The notes: a model not told the origin generated them from the sequence alone. Positions 15,952-24,045 are shown, counted from the stretch's first letter. The stretch is DNA of 64,000 nt from Bacilli bacterium (GCA_022652945.1 JALCRV010000001.1:1-64000), one strand, 5' to 3'. Translations and numbers: made by a program.

Positions 15952-17093
15952 CAGTCGATTTCCTTTCCTCTCGCCTTACAGATATCATCATAAGACTCTT
16001 CACCCAGCAAAGAAGTCTTACTTAAAAAATCAACCAATGTCTTATTGAAGGAACCAAAGAGCAGGAAGCCTAAAGAAATCAGACCCAACAATAAAGAAAG
16101 CAAACTTACGATAAAAAGATCCGCCAGTCCAAACAAAGATGTGAACTGAATATAACCCGCCGGTAAAAAGAGAAGATAAGATAAGCAGAAAAGCAAAGAG
16201 AAGACAAACTGAATCACGACCTCCCCAATTGACAGCGGAATCAGCCTTTCCGATTCCAACCTTTCAATCTTCATCACCATCATCGAAGGGGTTCTGCCTC
16301 TTTTAACAATTATCGGCCAAAGCAAGAAGTAAAGCAGATTCGAGATAAGGTAAGCAAGAGAGGCGGAAATCTCAATTGTCAGATTCAAGCTACGCTCTCC
16401 CGCTTTGATGTTTTGAGTTAGCGTCGGATAAGAGGACAAGGCGGCATCTTTAGCTGAACTGTCGCTATATGAGGAAGCGTTAATGGTCGCGATCATTTCC
16501 TGATAAAGAGCGGTAAAATAACCGCTGACAAAAGAGTCGTAATCTTTTTGGGCTGCTTCACCTAAAGAATCCTTTGGATCAGTCACCGGCTTAAATTCTT
16601 CGACCAGGGCCTTTTGCATCTTCGGCAGGCCATTTAGATCTTTCTCCTGATACGTGAAATACTTCCCTTCCGTGGCGCTAGTTAAGGGGTCGAGGCATTT
16701 CATCGCCTCAGTTAATGAATCCTTATCTTCTTTCATCCCGACATAATACGTATAAAAAACATTATCGCTGGTTAAGTTAGGATTGACCTGATAGGCGATA
16801 AACTTATCAGCTGAAGTAATAAGGTTAGCGGAAAAAGTTCCTTTTTCTTCCCCTTCATAAAAAAGCAATCCTTCAGCGTAAAGCAGATTCAGTTGTTGCT
16901 CCAGGCTATTCGCTTTATCCTTAGCTATCTTATCGTAATTGCTAGTTAGCTTCCCCAGAGGAAACACCGCAAAAGAGAAAATAAAAAGCCCCAAGATAAA
17001 AGACAAAAAATAATCCGCAAGGAACATAAGGATCCTTTTGATTTTCCCGATCGGGTAGACCTCTAAAACCGCTGGTTTTTGTTCTTCTGCCAT
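15951..17093 (-). CDS. RDD-like membrane protein, paralogue
   Basis: The 380-residue protein has an N-terminal helix after GKIKRILMFLADYFLSFILG, an extracytoplasmic stretch of about 190 residues, then VKRGRTPSMMVMKIERL, equivalent to the RDD signature loop, and further helices. Topology and length match the gene it overlaps, so the pair arose by duplication. Sequence between the helices is not conserved by eye. Function unknown; neighbours suggest a membrane role around the nuclease/ABC system. Confidence 0.7.
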   Translation of the reverse strand: MAEEQKPAVLEVYPIGKIKRILMFLADYFLSFILGLFIFSFAVFPLGKLTSNYDKIAKDKANSLEQQLNLLYAEGLLFYEGEEKGTFSANLITSADKFIAYQVNPNLTSDNVFYTYYVGMKEDKDSLTEAMKCLDPLTSATEGKYFTYQEKDLNGLPKMQKALVEEFKPVTDPKDSLGEAAQKDYDSFVSGYFTALYQEMIATINASSYSDSSAKDAALSSYPTLTQNIKAGERSLNLTIEISASLAYLISNLLYFLLWPIIVKRGRTPSMMVMKIERLESERLIPLSIGEVVIQFVFSLLFCLSYLLFLPAGYIQFTSLFGLADLFIVSLLSLLLGLISLGFLLFGSFNKTLVDFLSKTSLLGEESYDDICKARGKEID

Positions 17094-17144
17094 ATAAATG
17101 ATTTTAAACTAAAAAGCCGGAATTTACTTAAACTTTTATTCTTA

Positions 17145-17170
17145 AGAAAAATAGCGGGCAAATCCGCTAT
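17145..17170 (-). terminator. Terminator of the SIR2-domain gene
   Basis: ATAGCGG (17151-17157) pairs with CCGCTAT (17164-17170). On the minus strand TTTTTCTT follows. Confidence 0.75.
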
Positions 17171-17176
17171 CTTTCT

Positions 17177-18487
17177 TCAGATCTGTTTCAGCCAGTTACC
17201 GATATCTTCGTACTGATCGACCCAGATGGTAATCAAATCGAAAGTGAAGAAATAAGTCGTGATGTCTTTATAGACAGAATCTGAATAACCGGATTCTTTC
17301 TTCACGAAGATGAAATTGAACTTCATATAGTTACACGCCAGTTCCAAAAGTCTCTTCATATCCGGATCGTTTAAGGAAATACCGATAAAGAGACAGGTAT
17401 GGAATTTAAAGTCATGCAGCTGCTTAGAGATATTCCAGGAATATGGATTATTGTACATATAGTAATAATCTGATTCATTGAAAATCAAAGAATCAGTAAA
17501 CTTTTTCTGGTCGTACTTCCCGTAAGGCAGTAGACCGTGGACATGGTAAATATCGCAGACGGAATCTTTCGTCGCGAAAGAATTATCATCGTAAATCGTG
17601 CAGTAACGGATATCTCTCTTTTTCAAAAGATACTCTAGATTCGTGTCGTAGTTATAAGTAATGACCGAAGTCCCCGGATGGGATTGGATAAAGTCCACGC
17701 ATTTATATAATGTCGAATCGTGGTCGTTAAATGACTTCGCTTCCTTAAACTCATAAAGCTCGTGACAGAGGGATTTATAAGTGTCGAAGCCGGAAGTTTT
17801 CAGAATCATCGAGGAAGTGAACAGTTCCTTCCCGACATAATGCTTAACTTCCTCAGCAGATTTGGTATCCCCTGAGTAAAACTCCGTATTCAAAGCTGAT
17901 AAGAGTCCGTTCCAGTCCTTAGCTCCGTAATCCGCATTGATCCCAGCTCCCATAATCAAATCGGTATGGATCTGAGAAGTATAAAGCTTCAAAAGCCAGA
18001 GGATGAAGGAATTAGCGGAGGTATTCTTCCCGGCCGCTTCCTTATCATCGTTAAGATGATATAAAAGCTCATCGGTATAGGCTTCCTCCTCCCCTTCCTT
18101 ATAAGAGCAGTAATCGATCCTGATACCTTCGACAAACCCGAAAGCGTGGAAGTTAGTTTCATCGAAATAAACATTCAAAGAGGCTGCCGGAACATAAAAA
18201 TCGCTTTCTTTGATCGAATCGACTTTCACGATATTCACGTTGCCCATCAGATCCATCTGTTCCAGATTCACCCCGTAAAGGGAGTTATAGATATGGACTA
18301 CGTATTTATGGATATGTTCTTTTTTTGATTTAACGATAGCCTTGAAGTTGCAGGAAGCATCGAAATGGAAACCGAAAGAACGAAGCACGATCGAATTGAA
18401 ATCAACATCGTTCATATAGTAAAGGAAAAGCAAAATCAGCAGACATTTCTTCTGGAAGATATAATTCTCCCGCTGTTCTTTATCCAT
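17177..18487 (-). CDS. SIR2-domain protein (candidate NADase/defence effector)
   Basis: The C-terminal part has the SIR2-like Rossmann motifs: LIMGAGINADYGAKDW (GAGIN at 180-184), VITYNYDTNLE (Asn279), DIYHVHGLLPYG (His317) and FIGISLNDPDMKRL. These match the SIR2_2 family, whose Asn/His pair hydrolyses NAD+ in several anti-phage systems. Residues 1-165 are an N-terminal domain I do not recognise; it begins with a hydrophobic CLLILLFLYYM stretch. The gene stands alone with its own terminator and no recognisable partner such as Argonaute or a TIR protein. The usual length for single-gene SIR2 defence proteins is similar or longer. The defence role is an inference from the family; a protein-deacylase sirtuin is unlikely because no zinc-binding Cys cluster is seen. 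Confidence 0.8.
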   Translation of the reverse strand: MDKEQRENYIFQKKCLLILLFLYYMNDVDFNSIVLRSFGFHFDASCNFKAIVKSKKEHIHKYVVHIYNSLYGVNLEQMDLMGNVNIVKVDSIKESDFYVPAASLNVYFDETNFHAFGFVEGIRIDYCSYKEGEEEAYTDELLYHLNDDKEAAGKNTSANSFILWLLKLYTSQIHTDLIMGAGINADYGAKDWNGLLSALNTEFYSGDTKSAEEVKHYVGKELFTSSMILKTSGFDTYKSLCHELYEFKEAKSFNDHDSTLYKCVDFIQSHPGTSVITYNYDTNLEYLLKKRDIRYCTIYDDNSFATKDSVCDIYHVHGLLPYGKYDQKKFTDSLIFNESDYYYMYNNPYSWNISKQLHDFKFHTCLFIGISLNDPDMKRLLELACNYMKFNFIFVKKESGYSDSVYKDITTYFFTFDLITIWVDQYEDIGNWLKQI

Positions 18488-18600
18488 ATTATGCTCCTAG
18501 AATAAGGTCTAAAACTTCTTCGATTATTGTAGGGTAGATTACTAGAGATGTCAAAAAGAAAAGAGGCTTTGTTTCTTTCTTGCTCTTCCCCTAACTCTTA

Positions 18601-18629
18601 TTGACAAAAAAGTTCCCATAAACCATAAT
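18601..18629 (+). promoter_or_regulatory. Strong sigma-A promoter for tRNA-Ser(GCT)
   Basis: TTGACA (18601-18606), 17 nt, CATAAT (18624-18629), about 38 nt before the tRNA. Confidence 0.8.
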
Positions 18630-18667
18630 AAACAAGCACCTCAGCCTATCGCTGAGCGACCGCAATT

Positions 18668-18755
18668 GGAGCAATACCCAAGTGGTTAAGGGGCGTCCCT
18701 GCTAAGGACGTAGACAGGTAACTGTGCGAGAGTTCGACCCTCTCTTGCTCCGCCA
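18668..18755 (+). tRNA. tRNA-Ser, anticodon GCT
   Basis: Acceptor arm GGAGCAA (18668-18674) pairs with TTGCTCC (18745-18751); the anticodon arm reads GTCC-CTGCTAA-GGAC, giving anticodon GCT for AGC/AGU codons. The long variable arm is typical of tRNA-Ser. The T arm is GAGAG-TTCGACC-CTCTC. Discriminator G and CCA are encoded. Confidence 0.95.
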
Positions 18756-18766
18756 GCTAAAAAAAT

Positions 18767-18809
18767 AAGGAACCTCAGGGAAGAAGAAATTCCCCGCGGT
18801 TCCTTTTTT
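18767..18809 (+). terminator. Terminator after tRNA-Ser, probably bidirectional
   Basis: AAGGAACC (18767-18774) pairs with GGTTCCTT (18798-18805), with an inner TTCCCC-type helix and six Ts. A-rich sequence on the other side also gives T-rich minus-strand sequence, so it can serve the gene ending at 18832. Confidence 0.85.
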
Positions 18810-18831
18810 AAACCTTGTTTTCAGCTTCGGA

Positions 18832-19386
18832 TTAAGAACGCAGTATCTTTTCCGCTTCCTGACAGCCTTCGGCGATCTTATCGTCCAACTCTTCGATAGC
18901 TGGAGTATTAGCGCGGACAAGGTTAGTCCTTAAGATCAAATACATCGGATAATTCATCCCCACCATCAGAAAGCCGACGACCGCGATAATAATCCCAAAC
19001 ACGATTTTGACGTTGCTGCCGCCAGAATTTAAAGCTAAAGCCAAACCGACTCCTAAGATAGCCGAAGATAAAAGCCCGTACCAAATCGCGAGAATCATCG
19101 GCAAATCGTCTTTCTTGATCTGCAGTTTTCTTTTCTGGTAGACAAGTTTCTCGACTTCCCTTTGTTTTTCGTTCAGCTTCTCTTTGTTCTTGAGTTTTCT
19201 TAATCTTCTAAACAAAAGGACTCTGTTATTCGGATCGATCTTATCAGAAGAATAAAGCTCCCATCCGAAGCAAGCGAAATAATCGACATAGAAGTCCGCA
19301 TCTTTATTCGCAACTCTCTTTTCCTTTTTTTCATAAAGGATAAAATCCTTCTCGTTTTCTTCGTTATTGTTTTTCTTCTCTTCCAT
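18832..19386 (-). CDS. Small membrane protein, last gene of the peptide/XRE operon
   Basis: The 184-residue protein has a very charged, Lys/Glu/Asn-rich N-terminal half (about 1-97) with a coiled-coil-like stretch around residues 60-95. Two membrane helices follow (about 98-120 and 128-152), then a short helical tail. It lies 13 nt downstream of the 60-residue membrane protein and shares the operon with the XRE-membrane regulator. I do not recognise a family. No catalytic motif is visible. Confidence 0.65.
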   Translation of the reverse strand: MEEKKNNNEENEKDFILYEKKEKRVANKDADFYVDYFACFGWELYSSDKIDPNNRVLLFRRLRKLKNKEKLNEKQREVEKLVYQKRKLQIKKDDLPMILAIWYGLLSSAILGVGLALALNSGGSNVKIVFGIIIAVVGFLMVGMNYPMYLILRTNLVRANTPAIEELDDKIAEGCQEAEKILRS

Positions 19387-19399
19387 GCTCTATTACCTC

Positions 19400-19582
19400 C
19401 TAAAGCAAACTCTCAAAATGAAAACCAGCAAGGTTCTGATTTTTAAGCACCGCCATCCCAACCTGAAAGAAAGAATAATTCTCTCCTCCTTTTAAGCAGA
19501 AACCGACAATCAAGAAAACCAGCCCGATAAAAAGCACTCCGCAAGAAATATATAAAAGAATCTGTTTTGCTTGTTCGCTCAT
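19400..19582 (-). CDS. 60-residue single-helix membrane protein
   Basis: The protein consists of a short polar start (MSEQAKQI), a membrane helix LLYISCGVLFIGLVFLIVGF, and a polar 30-residue tail. Its start overlaps the end of the XRE-membrane gene by 4 nt, which argues for translational coupling and against a chance frame. The family is not recognised. Confidence 0.6.
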   Translation of the reverse strand: MSEQAKQILLYISCGVLFIGLVFLIVGFCLKGGENYSFFQVGMAVLKNQNLAGFHFESLL

Positions 19583-20214
19583 GAGACAAACCCCCAGAAA
19601 TCAAACGTTTTTATCTTATAGATCAGATTCCGTGATAAGAGATAAAACCTCGGAGCCCAGAAAAGCCCGAAACGAAATAAAGGATAAATCATCCCGATGC
19701 TCAGCAATAAACTAGCAAGCGATAAAAAGATCGCACCCGTCCCGTTAGCAATATTAGCGGAAATCTGCAGTATAGACCAGATAAAGCCAGCAAAACCTCC
19801 GATTGACCCAGCGAAAGAAAGAATCACTAAACCCGCTCCGATGACATAAAAGGAAATAAAGGCTAAAAAGCACATCAAGAAAAACCAAGGCATTAAGACG
19901 TAATCAAGAATCGACCGCCGCGGAACTAATCTTTTCTCTTCCGTCTTTTCTTTGATCTCTTCTTCCGCTTTTTTCTTCTTATCTTGCCTGGACTCTAAGA
20001 TCAATTCATCTTCCTCGATTTTCGGATCGAGGAGAGTTTCAATTGAAATATTGAATAATTTAGCTAATTCAGGAAGCTTAGAAATATCGGGGGAAGTAAT
20101 CGAGCATTCCCACTTCTGGACAGCTTGACGGGAGACGAAAAGCGCATCAGCCAGTTGCGACTGGGTGAGGTTTTTATTCTTCCTTAAAGTCTGTATTTTC
20201 GTTCCTAAGTCCAT
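19579..20214 (-). CDS. XRE-family HTH protein fused to a membrane domain
   Basis: Residues 1-62 are a classic XRE/Cro helix-turn-helix (MDLGTKIQTLRKNKNLTQ, ADALFVSRQAVQKWE, LFNISIETLLD). A charged linker (65-95) leads to a C-terminal region with three to four membrane segments (about 105-190). Such HTH-membrane proteins are common in Bacillota and may sense membrane state while binding DNA. SD AAGGAA precedes the ATG. It follows the 31-residue peptide gene by 65 nt on the same strand and overlaps the next small membrane gene by 4 nt. The context suggests it controls, or protects from, the peptide. Confidence 0.8.
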   Translation of the reverse strand: MDLGTKIQTLRKNKNLTQSQLADALFVSRQAVQKWECSITSPDISKLPELAKLFNISIETLLDPKIEEDELILESRQDKKKKAEEEIKEKTEEKRLVPRRSILDYVLMPWFFLMCFLAFISFYVIGAGLVILSFAGSIGGFAGFIWSILQISANIANGTGAIFLSLASLLLSIGMIYPLFRFGLFWAPRFYLLSRNLIYKIKTFDFWGFVS

Positions 20215-20279
20215 TGAATAGGTTCCTTGCTGACTTCATTATAAAGAGATAGATGAAAGACCGCAAAGGCATTTCAATA

Positions 20280-20375
20280 TTAGAAAGCAAAACTTCTCAG
20301 GCGATAAATGGAGAGTTTAGCGAAATACTCCATAAGATTAGCGAGCGCCTTTTTCATGTTGTTCAAGAATTTCAT
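20280..20375 (-). CDS. 31-residue cationic amphipathic peptide
   Basis: This small gene has a near-perfect RBS (AAGGAGG at 20384-20390, 8 nt before the ATG at 20375). The peptide starts MKFLNNMKKALANLMEYF, continues AKLSIYRLRS and ends FAF: five Lys/three Arg-type basic residues against one Glu, with hydrophobic residues spaced for an amphipathic helix. It has no signal-peptide cleavage site. It is followed after 65 nt by the XRE-membrane gene, on the same strand. A hairpin lies 4 nt upstream of the RBS. Candidate roles are a toxin or leaderless antimicrobial peptide, a membrane-active signal or a leader peptide. Function is unproven; the RBS strength and operon position are the evidence for its being real. 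Confidence 0.65.
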   Translation of the reverse strand: MKFLNNMKKALANLMEYFAKLSIYRLRSFAF

Positions 20376-20394
20376 AATCGAATCCTCCTTCGTG

Positions 20395-20413
20395 CCTAAA
20401 CCTTTCGTTTAGG
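20395..20413 (-). promoter_or_regulatory. Hairpin immediately upstream of the peptide RBS
   Basis: CCTAAAC (20395-20401) and GTTTAGG (20407-20413) form a perfect 7-bp stem with a 5-nt loop. It ends 4 nt from the AAGGAGG, so it could affect translation or mRNA stability. Confidence 0.55.
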
Positions 20414-20451
20414 TCAACTGAAGTATGCTTTAAATCCCCTTAGCAGAAAAC

Positions 20452-20510
20452 CAACCGGATGGAACAAGTGAGCACCTAACGGTTGCAAAGCCTTAGATAA
20501 AGGCTTTTTT
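20452..20510 (+). terminator. Orphan plus-strand terminator preceded by a second stem (possible antisense or small RNA end)
   Basis: AAAGCCTT (20487-20494) pairs with AAGGCTTT (20500-20507) and runs into TTTTTT. Just before it CAACCG (20452-20457) pairs with CGGTTG (20480-20485). The orientation is plus, yet no plus-strand gene lies upstream. The element may end an RNA transcribed antisense to the peptide mRNA leader. A CATAAT at 20373-20378 could be its -10, but its -35 is poor. Confidence 0.5.
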
Positions 20511-20708
20511 ACGCTTTAAAAAATCACTTAAAGACATAAAAAAGCTTTACATTCCCTCTTTCTTTTTCTTGAAAATCATCAATAAATACGACAAGGCAAG
20601 ACAATTGACAGACTCCCAGGTATTCAAAAAACACCAAGGAATAAGCTAAAATAAACAGTATGGAGAGTAATCTCCGCCACTTAAACGCGATATAGAAAGA
20701 AAGCAAAC

Positions 20709-21965
20709 ATGAAAATAGTCTTCGTCATCGATTGTTACGGCATACCTAAAAACGGAACCACTTCCTCGGCTAGGCGTTTCGCTGAAGAATTAAGAAAGCG
20801 CGGACACGAAGTTAAGATTCTCGGAGTCGATTCCTTGGAAGGCGAGAAAATCACCGACCCGGATTTTATTCCTGTGAAGCCTTTCGTTTTTCCTCTTTTC
20901 CAAAATCTGATTGTCAAAGAAGGCTTCTGCTTTGCTTGTCCGGAAGTCGAGAAACTTTATAAAGCTATCAAATGGGCGGATGTCGTCCATCTTTACCTAG
21001 CCTTCCCTTTAGAGATCAAAGCAAGAGTCATCGCTGAATATCTCGGTAAAACGGTCACTTCCGCTTTCCATATGCAGCCGGATTCAGCTACCTACGCCAT
21101 TCATATGGATAAATGGAAATTCCTTAACTGGTCAATTTACCGTGCCTTTTATGAGAAAATGTACCGTTATACTTCCCACGTCCACTGCCCTTCTCAGATG
21201 ATCGCCGATGTCTTGAAAAAAGAAAAATACAATAATTGTCATCCCTGGGTCATCTCTAACGGCGTCATCGATTATTTCCATCCGCTCAAAGTGGAAAAAC
21301 CTGCGGAATTGAAGGAAAAATACATCGTTCTGATGGTCGGACGTCTGGCTCGTGAAAAGAGGCAGGATATCATCATCAAAGCCATCAGCAAATCAAAATA
21401 CAATCAGAAAATCCAGTTGATTCTCTGCGGTGAAGGACCTAACCGTAAGGCGTTACAGAAATTAGCGGATAAGAAACTTGCTAATCCGGTGATCATGGGC
21501 TTTCAAGATCATCCGCATCTGCGCGATATCATCAACTATTCCGACTTATATGTCCACGCTTCCGATTCAGAAATCGAAGGTATGGCCTGCACCGAGGCTT
21601 TCTCCTGCGGTCTAGTCCCAGTCATCTCCGATTCCAAATTATCCGCTACGAATTCTTTCGCCCTCGATCCACATTGTCTTTTTAAGAGAAACGATGCTCA
21701 GGATCTTGCGGATAAGATCGACTACTTCATCGAACATCCGAAAGAAAAAGCCCTCCTTTCTGAACGATATGTCTATTATTCCAAAAATTTCGCTCTCCAT
21801 AAGGAAGTCGATCGTTTCGAAGAGTTCCTTAAAGACGCCATCAAAGAACATGAAGAAAAACAAGACGCCTACACTCTCCATCCGACCCCTAAGGAAAGAA
21901 GGAGAATCAAAAAAGCCGCGAAGCAAATCGCAGCTTTGCATCTGGAACAAGAAAAGGCAGCCTGA
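20709..21965 (+). CDS. Glycosyltransferase family 4, probably a glycolipid synthase
   Basis: The 418-residue protein shows the GT-B fold of family 4. The N-terminal Rossmann half starts MKIVFVIDCYGIPKNGTTSS. The C-terminal half has VLMVGRLAREKRQDIIIKA, LILCGEGPNR and the retaining GT4 motif SEIEGMACTEAFSCG (E-x7-E), which binds the nucleotide sugar. The closest family resemblance is to monoglucosyl-diacylglycerol synthases such as Acholeplasma alMGS, which build membrane glycolipids. The acceptor cannot be read from sequence. The basic, helical C-terminal tail (about 380-418) would fit membrane-surface attachment. The gene is single, with a terminator overlapping its stop. Confidence 0.8.
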   Translation: MKIVFVIDCYGIPKNGTTSSARRFAEELRKRGHEVKILGVDSLEGEKITDPDFIPVKPFVFPLFQNLIVKEGFCFACPEVEKLYKAIKWADVVHLYLAFPLEIKARVIAEYLGKTVTSAFHMQPDSATYAIHMDKWKFLNWSIYRAFYEKMYRYTSHVHCPSQMIADVLKKEKYNNCHPWVISNGVIDYFHPLKVEKPAELKEKYIVLMVGRLAREKRQDIIIKAISKSKYNQKIQLILCGEGPNRKALQKLADKKLANPVIMGFQDHPHLRDIINYSDLYVHASDSEIEGMACTEAFSCGLVPVISDSKLSATNSFALDPHCLFKRNDAQDLADKIDYFIEHPKEKALLSERYVYYSKNFALHKEVDRFEEFLKDAIKEHEEKQDAYTLHPTPKERRRIKKAAKQIAALHLEQEKAA

Positions 21966-21977
21966 GCTGCCTTTTTT
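21954..21977 (+). terminator. Terminator of the glycosyltransferase gene
   Basis: AAGGCAGC (21954-21961), loop CTGA, GCTGCCTT (21966-21973), then Ts. It includes the end of the coding sequence and may also stop katA transcripts arriving on the other strand. Confidence 0.85.
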
Positions 21978-21979
21978 GC

Positions 21980-23503
21980 TTACCAGACCTGAGTCGGATC
22001 GGATGTGATCTTATTCAGTTCGTTATTAGAAAGCTTCGCTAATTCTTGGACTTTTAAGAAATCCAACTTTAAGGCTTCAGCCATCTTCTTTCCGTATTCC
22101 TCATCAGCTTTTAAACAATGAACCGCATGGCGATACTTGATGTTAGAGCTGACTCCTTCCATATTGTTCTTAGTATTTTCAATGATGAGATCCCGATGCT
22201 TACGATCGAGGAGACGGTATAATTTACCGCCCTGTTCAAAGCAATTATCAGTCGGGTCATCTTTCGGGTCGTAGCGGTACATGGCACCTTGTAAATCTAA
22301 AGGAGGTTCCATGACATCGGGCTGAGCGGCCCAGACACCGGCGGAGTTTGGAGTATATGCCGGAGTTCCGCCATAGTTACCATCGACTCTCATAAAGCCA
22401 TCGCGATGATATTCATTGACTTCACAGTGGGCTTTATTGACCGGGATTTGGTTATAGTTAACACCCAGACGATAACGCTGGGCATCCCCGTAAGCGAATA
22501 ATCTGCCCTGGAGGAACTTATCAGGGGAGAAACCTATACCCGGAACCACGTGAGCGGGGGTGAAGGCGGCTTGTTCAACTTCAGCAAAGTAATTCTGCGG
22601 ATTGCGATTCAAGACCAGTTCACCGACTTCGATCAGCGGGAAGTCTTTATGGTACCAGACTTTCGTGATATCGAAAGGATTATAAGGCATCTTTTTCGCC
22701 TGCTCTTCTGTCATAATCTGCACGTACATCTTCCATTTCGGATAGTTGCCTTTTTCAATCGCATCATGAAGATCCCGACCGTGAGATTCCCTGTCTTTAG
22801 CAATCACTTGGGCGGCTTCTTGATCAGATAAACAAGCGATACCTTGCTCGCTCTTCAGATGGAACTTCACCCAAACGCGCTTATTCTCTTTATTGTAGAA
22901 AGAGAAAGTATGTTCTCCGAACATATCCATATGGCGGAAATCTTTCGGGATTCCGCGGTCGGACATCGTGATCGTAATCTGATGGAAGCATTCCGGCAGC
23001 AAGGTCCAAAAGTCCCAGTTATTCTGAGCGCTTCTTAATCCCGTTCCTGGATCGCGCTTTACCGCGCGATTCAAATCGGAGAAATTATGGACATCGCGGA
23101 TAAAGAAGACCGGGGTGTTGTTTCCAACCAGATCCCAGTTGCCTTCTTCGGTGTAGAACTTCAAGGCGCAGCCGCGGATATCTCTTTCCGCATCCGCCGC
23201 CCCTCTTTCGCCGGCCACCGTGGAAAAGCGGACGAAGACGTCCGTCTTCTTACCTTTTTCAAACACTTTAGCTCTCGTATATTTCGAAATATCTTTCGTG
23301 CAGATGAATTCGCCGTAAGCTCCCCAACCTTTGGCGTGCATTCTTCTTTCCGGGATGACTTCCCGGTTAAAATGCGCCATCTTCTCTAAAAGCCAGACAT
23401 CTTGGATAACAACCGGTCCTCTCGGTCCAGCGGTAATTGAATTTTCATTATCGGGGACGGGAGCACCGACTTCATTAGTAAGAGGATGTTTATTCTGTTC
23501 CAT
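21980..23503 (-). CDS. katA: Monofunctional haem catalase
   Basis: Catalase converts hydrogen peroxide into water and oxygen in the cytoplasm. The 507-residue length is that of small-subunit clade catalases. The active-site signature [20 protein letters not shown] holds the catalytic His56. The haem-ligand motif is [14 protein letters not shown], with the proximal Tyr. [11 protein letters not shown] supplies the distal Asn. It starts 40 nt after the Fur-family gene and so shares its promoter, which carries a Fur/Per-type box. Induction by peroxide or metal limitation is therefore expected. A catalase is notable beside the anaerobic reductase genes of this genome. Confidence 0.97.
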   Translation of the reverse strand: MEQNKHPLTNEVGAPVPDNENSITAGPRGPVVIQDVWLLEKMAHFNREVIPERRMHAKGWGAYGEFICTKDISKYTRAKVFEKGKKTDVFVRFSTVAGERGAADAERDIRGCALKFYTEEGNWDLVGNNTPVFFIRDVHNFSDLNRAVKRDPGTGLRSAQNNWDFWTLLPECFHQITITMSDRGIPKDFRHMDMFGEHTFSFYNKENKRVWVKFHLKSEQGIACLSDQEAAQVIAKDRESHGRDLHDAIEKGNYPKWKMYVQIMTEEQAKKMPYNPFDITKVWYHKDFPLIEVGELVLNRNPQNYFAEVEQAAFTPAHVVPGIGFSPDKFLQGRLFAYGDAQRYRLGVNYNQIPVNKAHCEVNEYHRDGFMRVDGNYGGTPAYTPNSAGVWAAQPDVMEPPLDLQGAMYRYDPKDDPTDNCFEQGGKLYRLLDRKHRDLIIENTKNNMEGVSSNIKYRHAVHCLKADEEYGKKMAEALKLDFLKVQELAKLSNNELNKITSDPTQVW

Positions 23504-23543
23504 TTTTTGGTTTTCCTTTTTTAAAACAATATAGACTGATCAG

Positions 23544-23936
23544 CTATTTCTTCTTCTGGCAGTCTTCGCAGATGCCGTAAATGATAATATCCTGAAGAGA
23601 ACCGATCTGAAAACGCTTATCGGCTTGAAGGAACGAAGCGAATGATTTTTCCTCCCTTAAGTCAAAAATACGCCCGCACTTTTGGCAAACAAAATGAATG
23701 TGCGATTTATCGTCATCTCTCTTAAAATCGAAATGGACCATCCCATCAACCGAAGGGACCTTTACTGCTTTGCCCTCTTCGACTAAGGAATTCAAGATTC
23801 GATAGGCGGATGTGATGCCTAAAGAGATGCCTTCTTCTTTTGCAGCCAAAGCCACATCGTAAGCGGTCGGATGGGAAAAAGATGCTTCCAAGAAGCGGGA
23901 AACAAATTCCTTCTGCTTAGTGTGTCTTAAGGCCAT
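23544..23936 (-). CDS. Fur-family regulator, PerR-like
   Basis: The 130-residue protein has the winged-helix region (HPTAYDVALAAKEEG, TSAYRILNSLVEEGKAVKV) and the metal-binding part HIHFVCQKCGRIFD plus a C-terminal CEDCQKKK, the structural zinc CxxC pairs. The HIH and upstream acidic residues fit the regulatory metal site of Fur/PerR. Its neighbour katA points to a PerR-like peroxide sensor, in which metal-catalysed His oxidation lifts repression; sequence alone cannot separate this from Fur. The promoter carries a 15-bp box overlapping the -35, so autorepression is likely. SD AAGGAG precedes the ATG. Confidence 0.88.
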   Translation of the reverse strand: MALRHTKQKEFVSRFLEASFSHPTAYDVALAAKEEGISLGITSAYRILNSLVEEGKAVKVPSVDGMVHFDFKRDDDKSHIHFVCQKCGRIFDLREEKSFASFLQADKRFQIGSLQDIIIYGICEDCQKKK

Positions 23937-23972
23937 ATGTTCTCCTTCTCTCCTTTCTTTTACTTCTAACCT

Positions 23973-24002
23973 ATCTTATCAGTTAATGAAAATGATTGTC
24001 AA
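23973..24002 (-). promoter_or_regulatory. Promoter of the Fur-family gene and katA, with overlapping Fur/Per-type box
   Basis: On the minus strand TTGACA (23997-24002), 18 nt, TAAGAT (23973-23978). The 15-bp TGAAAATGATTGTCA (23987-24001) differs at two positions from the 7-1-7 consensus TGATAATNATTATCA and covers the -35 and spacer. Confidence 0.75.
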
Positions 24003-24016
24003 TAAGCGTGCTTGGC

Positions 24017-24045
24017 TTGTCTAACCTCTGTTAGAAACCTATAAT
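24017..24045 (+). promoter_or_regulatory. Divergent promoter of the 50-residue membrane protein
   Basis: TTGTCT (24017-24022), 17 nt, TATAAT (24040-24045). It lies 16 bp from the Fur/Per-type box, so divergent co-regulation is possible. Confidence 0.7.

Noticed and set aside
20452-20510. Possible T-box or other known riboswitch
   Set aside because: The TGGAAC stretch lacks the conserved T-box TGGNACCGCG core and no matching downstream gene exists; no other riboswitch signature fits.
20524-20706. 60-codon minus-strand frame upstream of the glycosyltransferase
   Set aside because: Starts at TTG without RBS and covers the promoter region of the opposite gene; no family resemblance.
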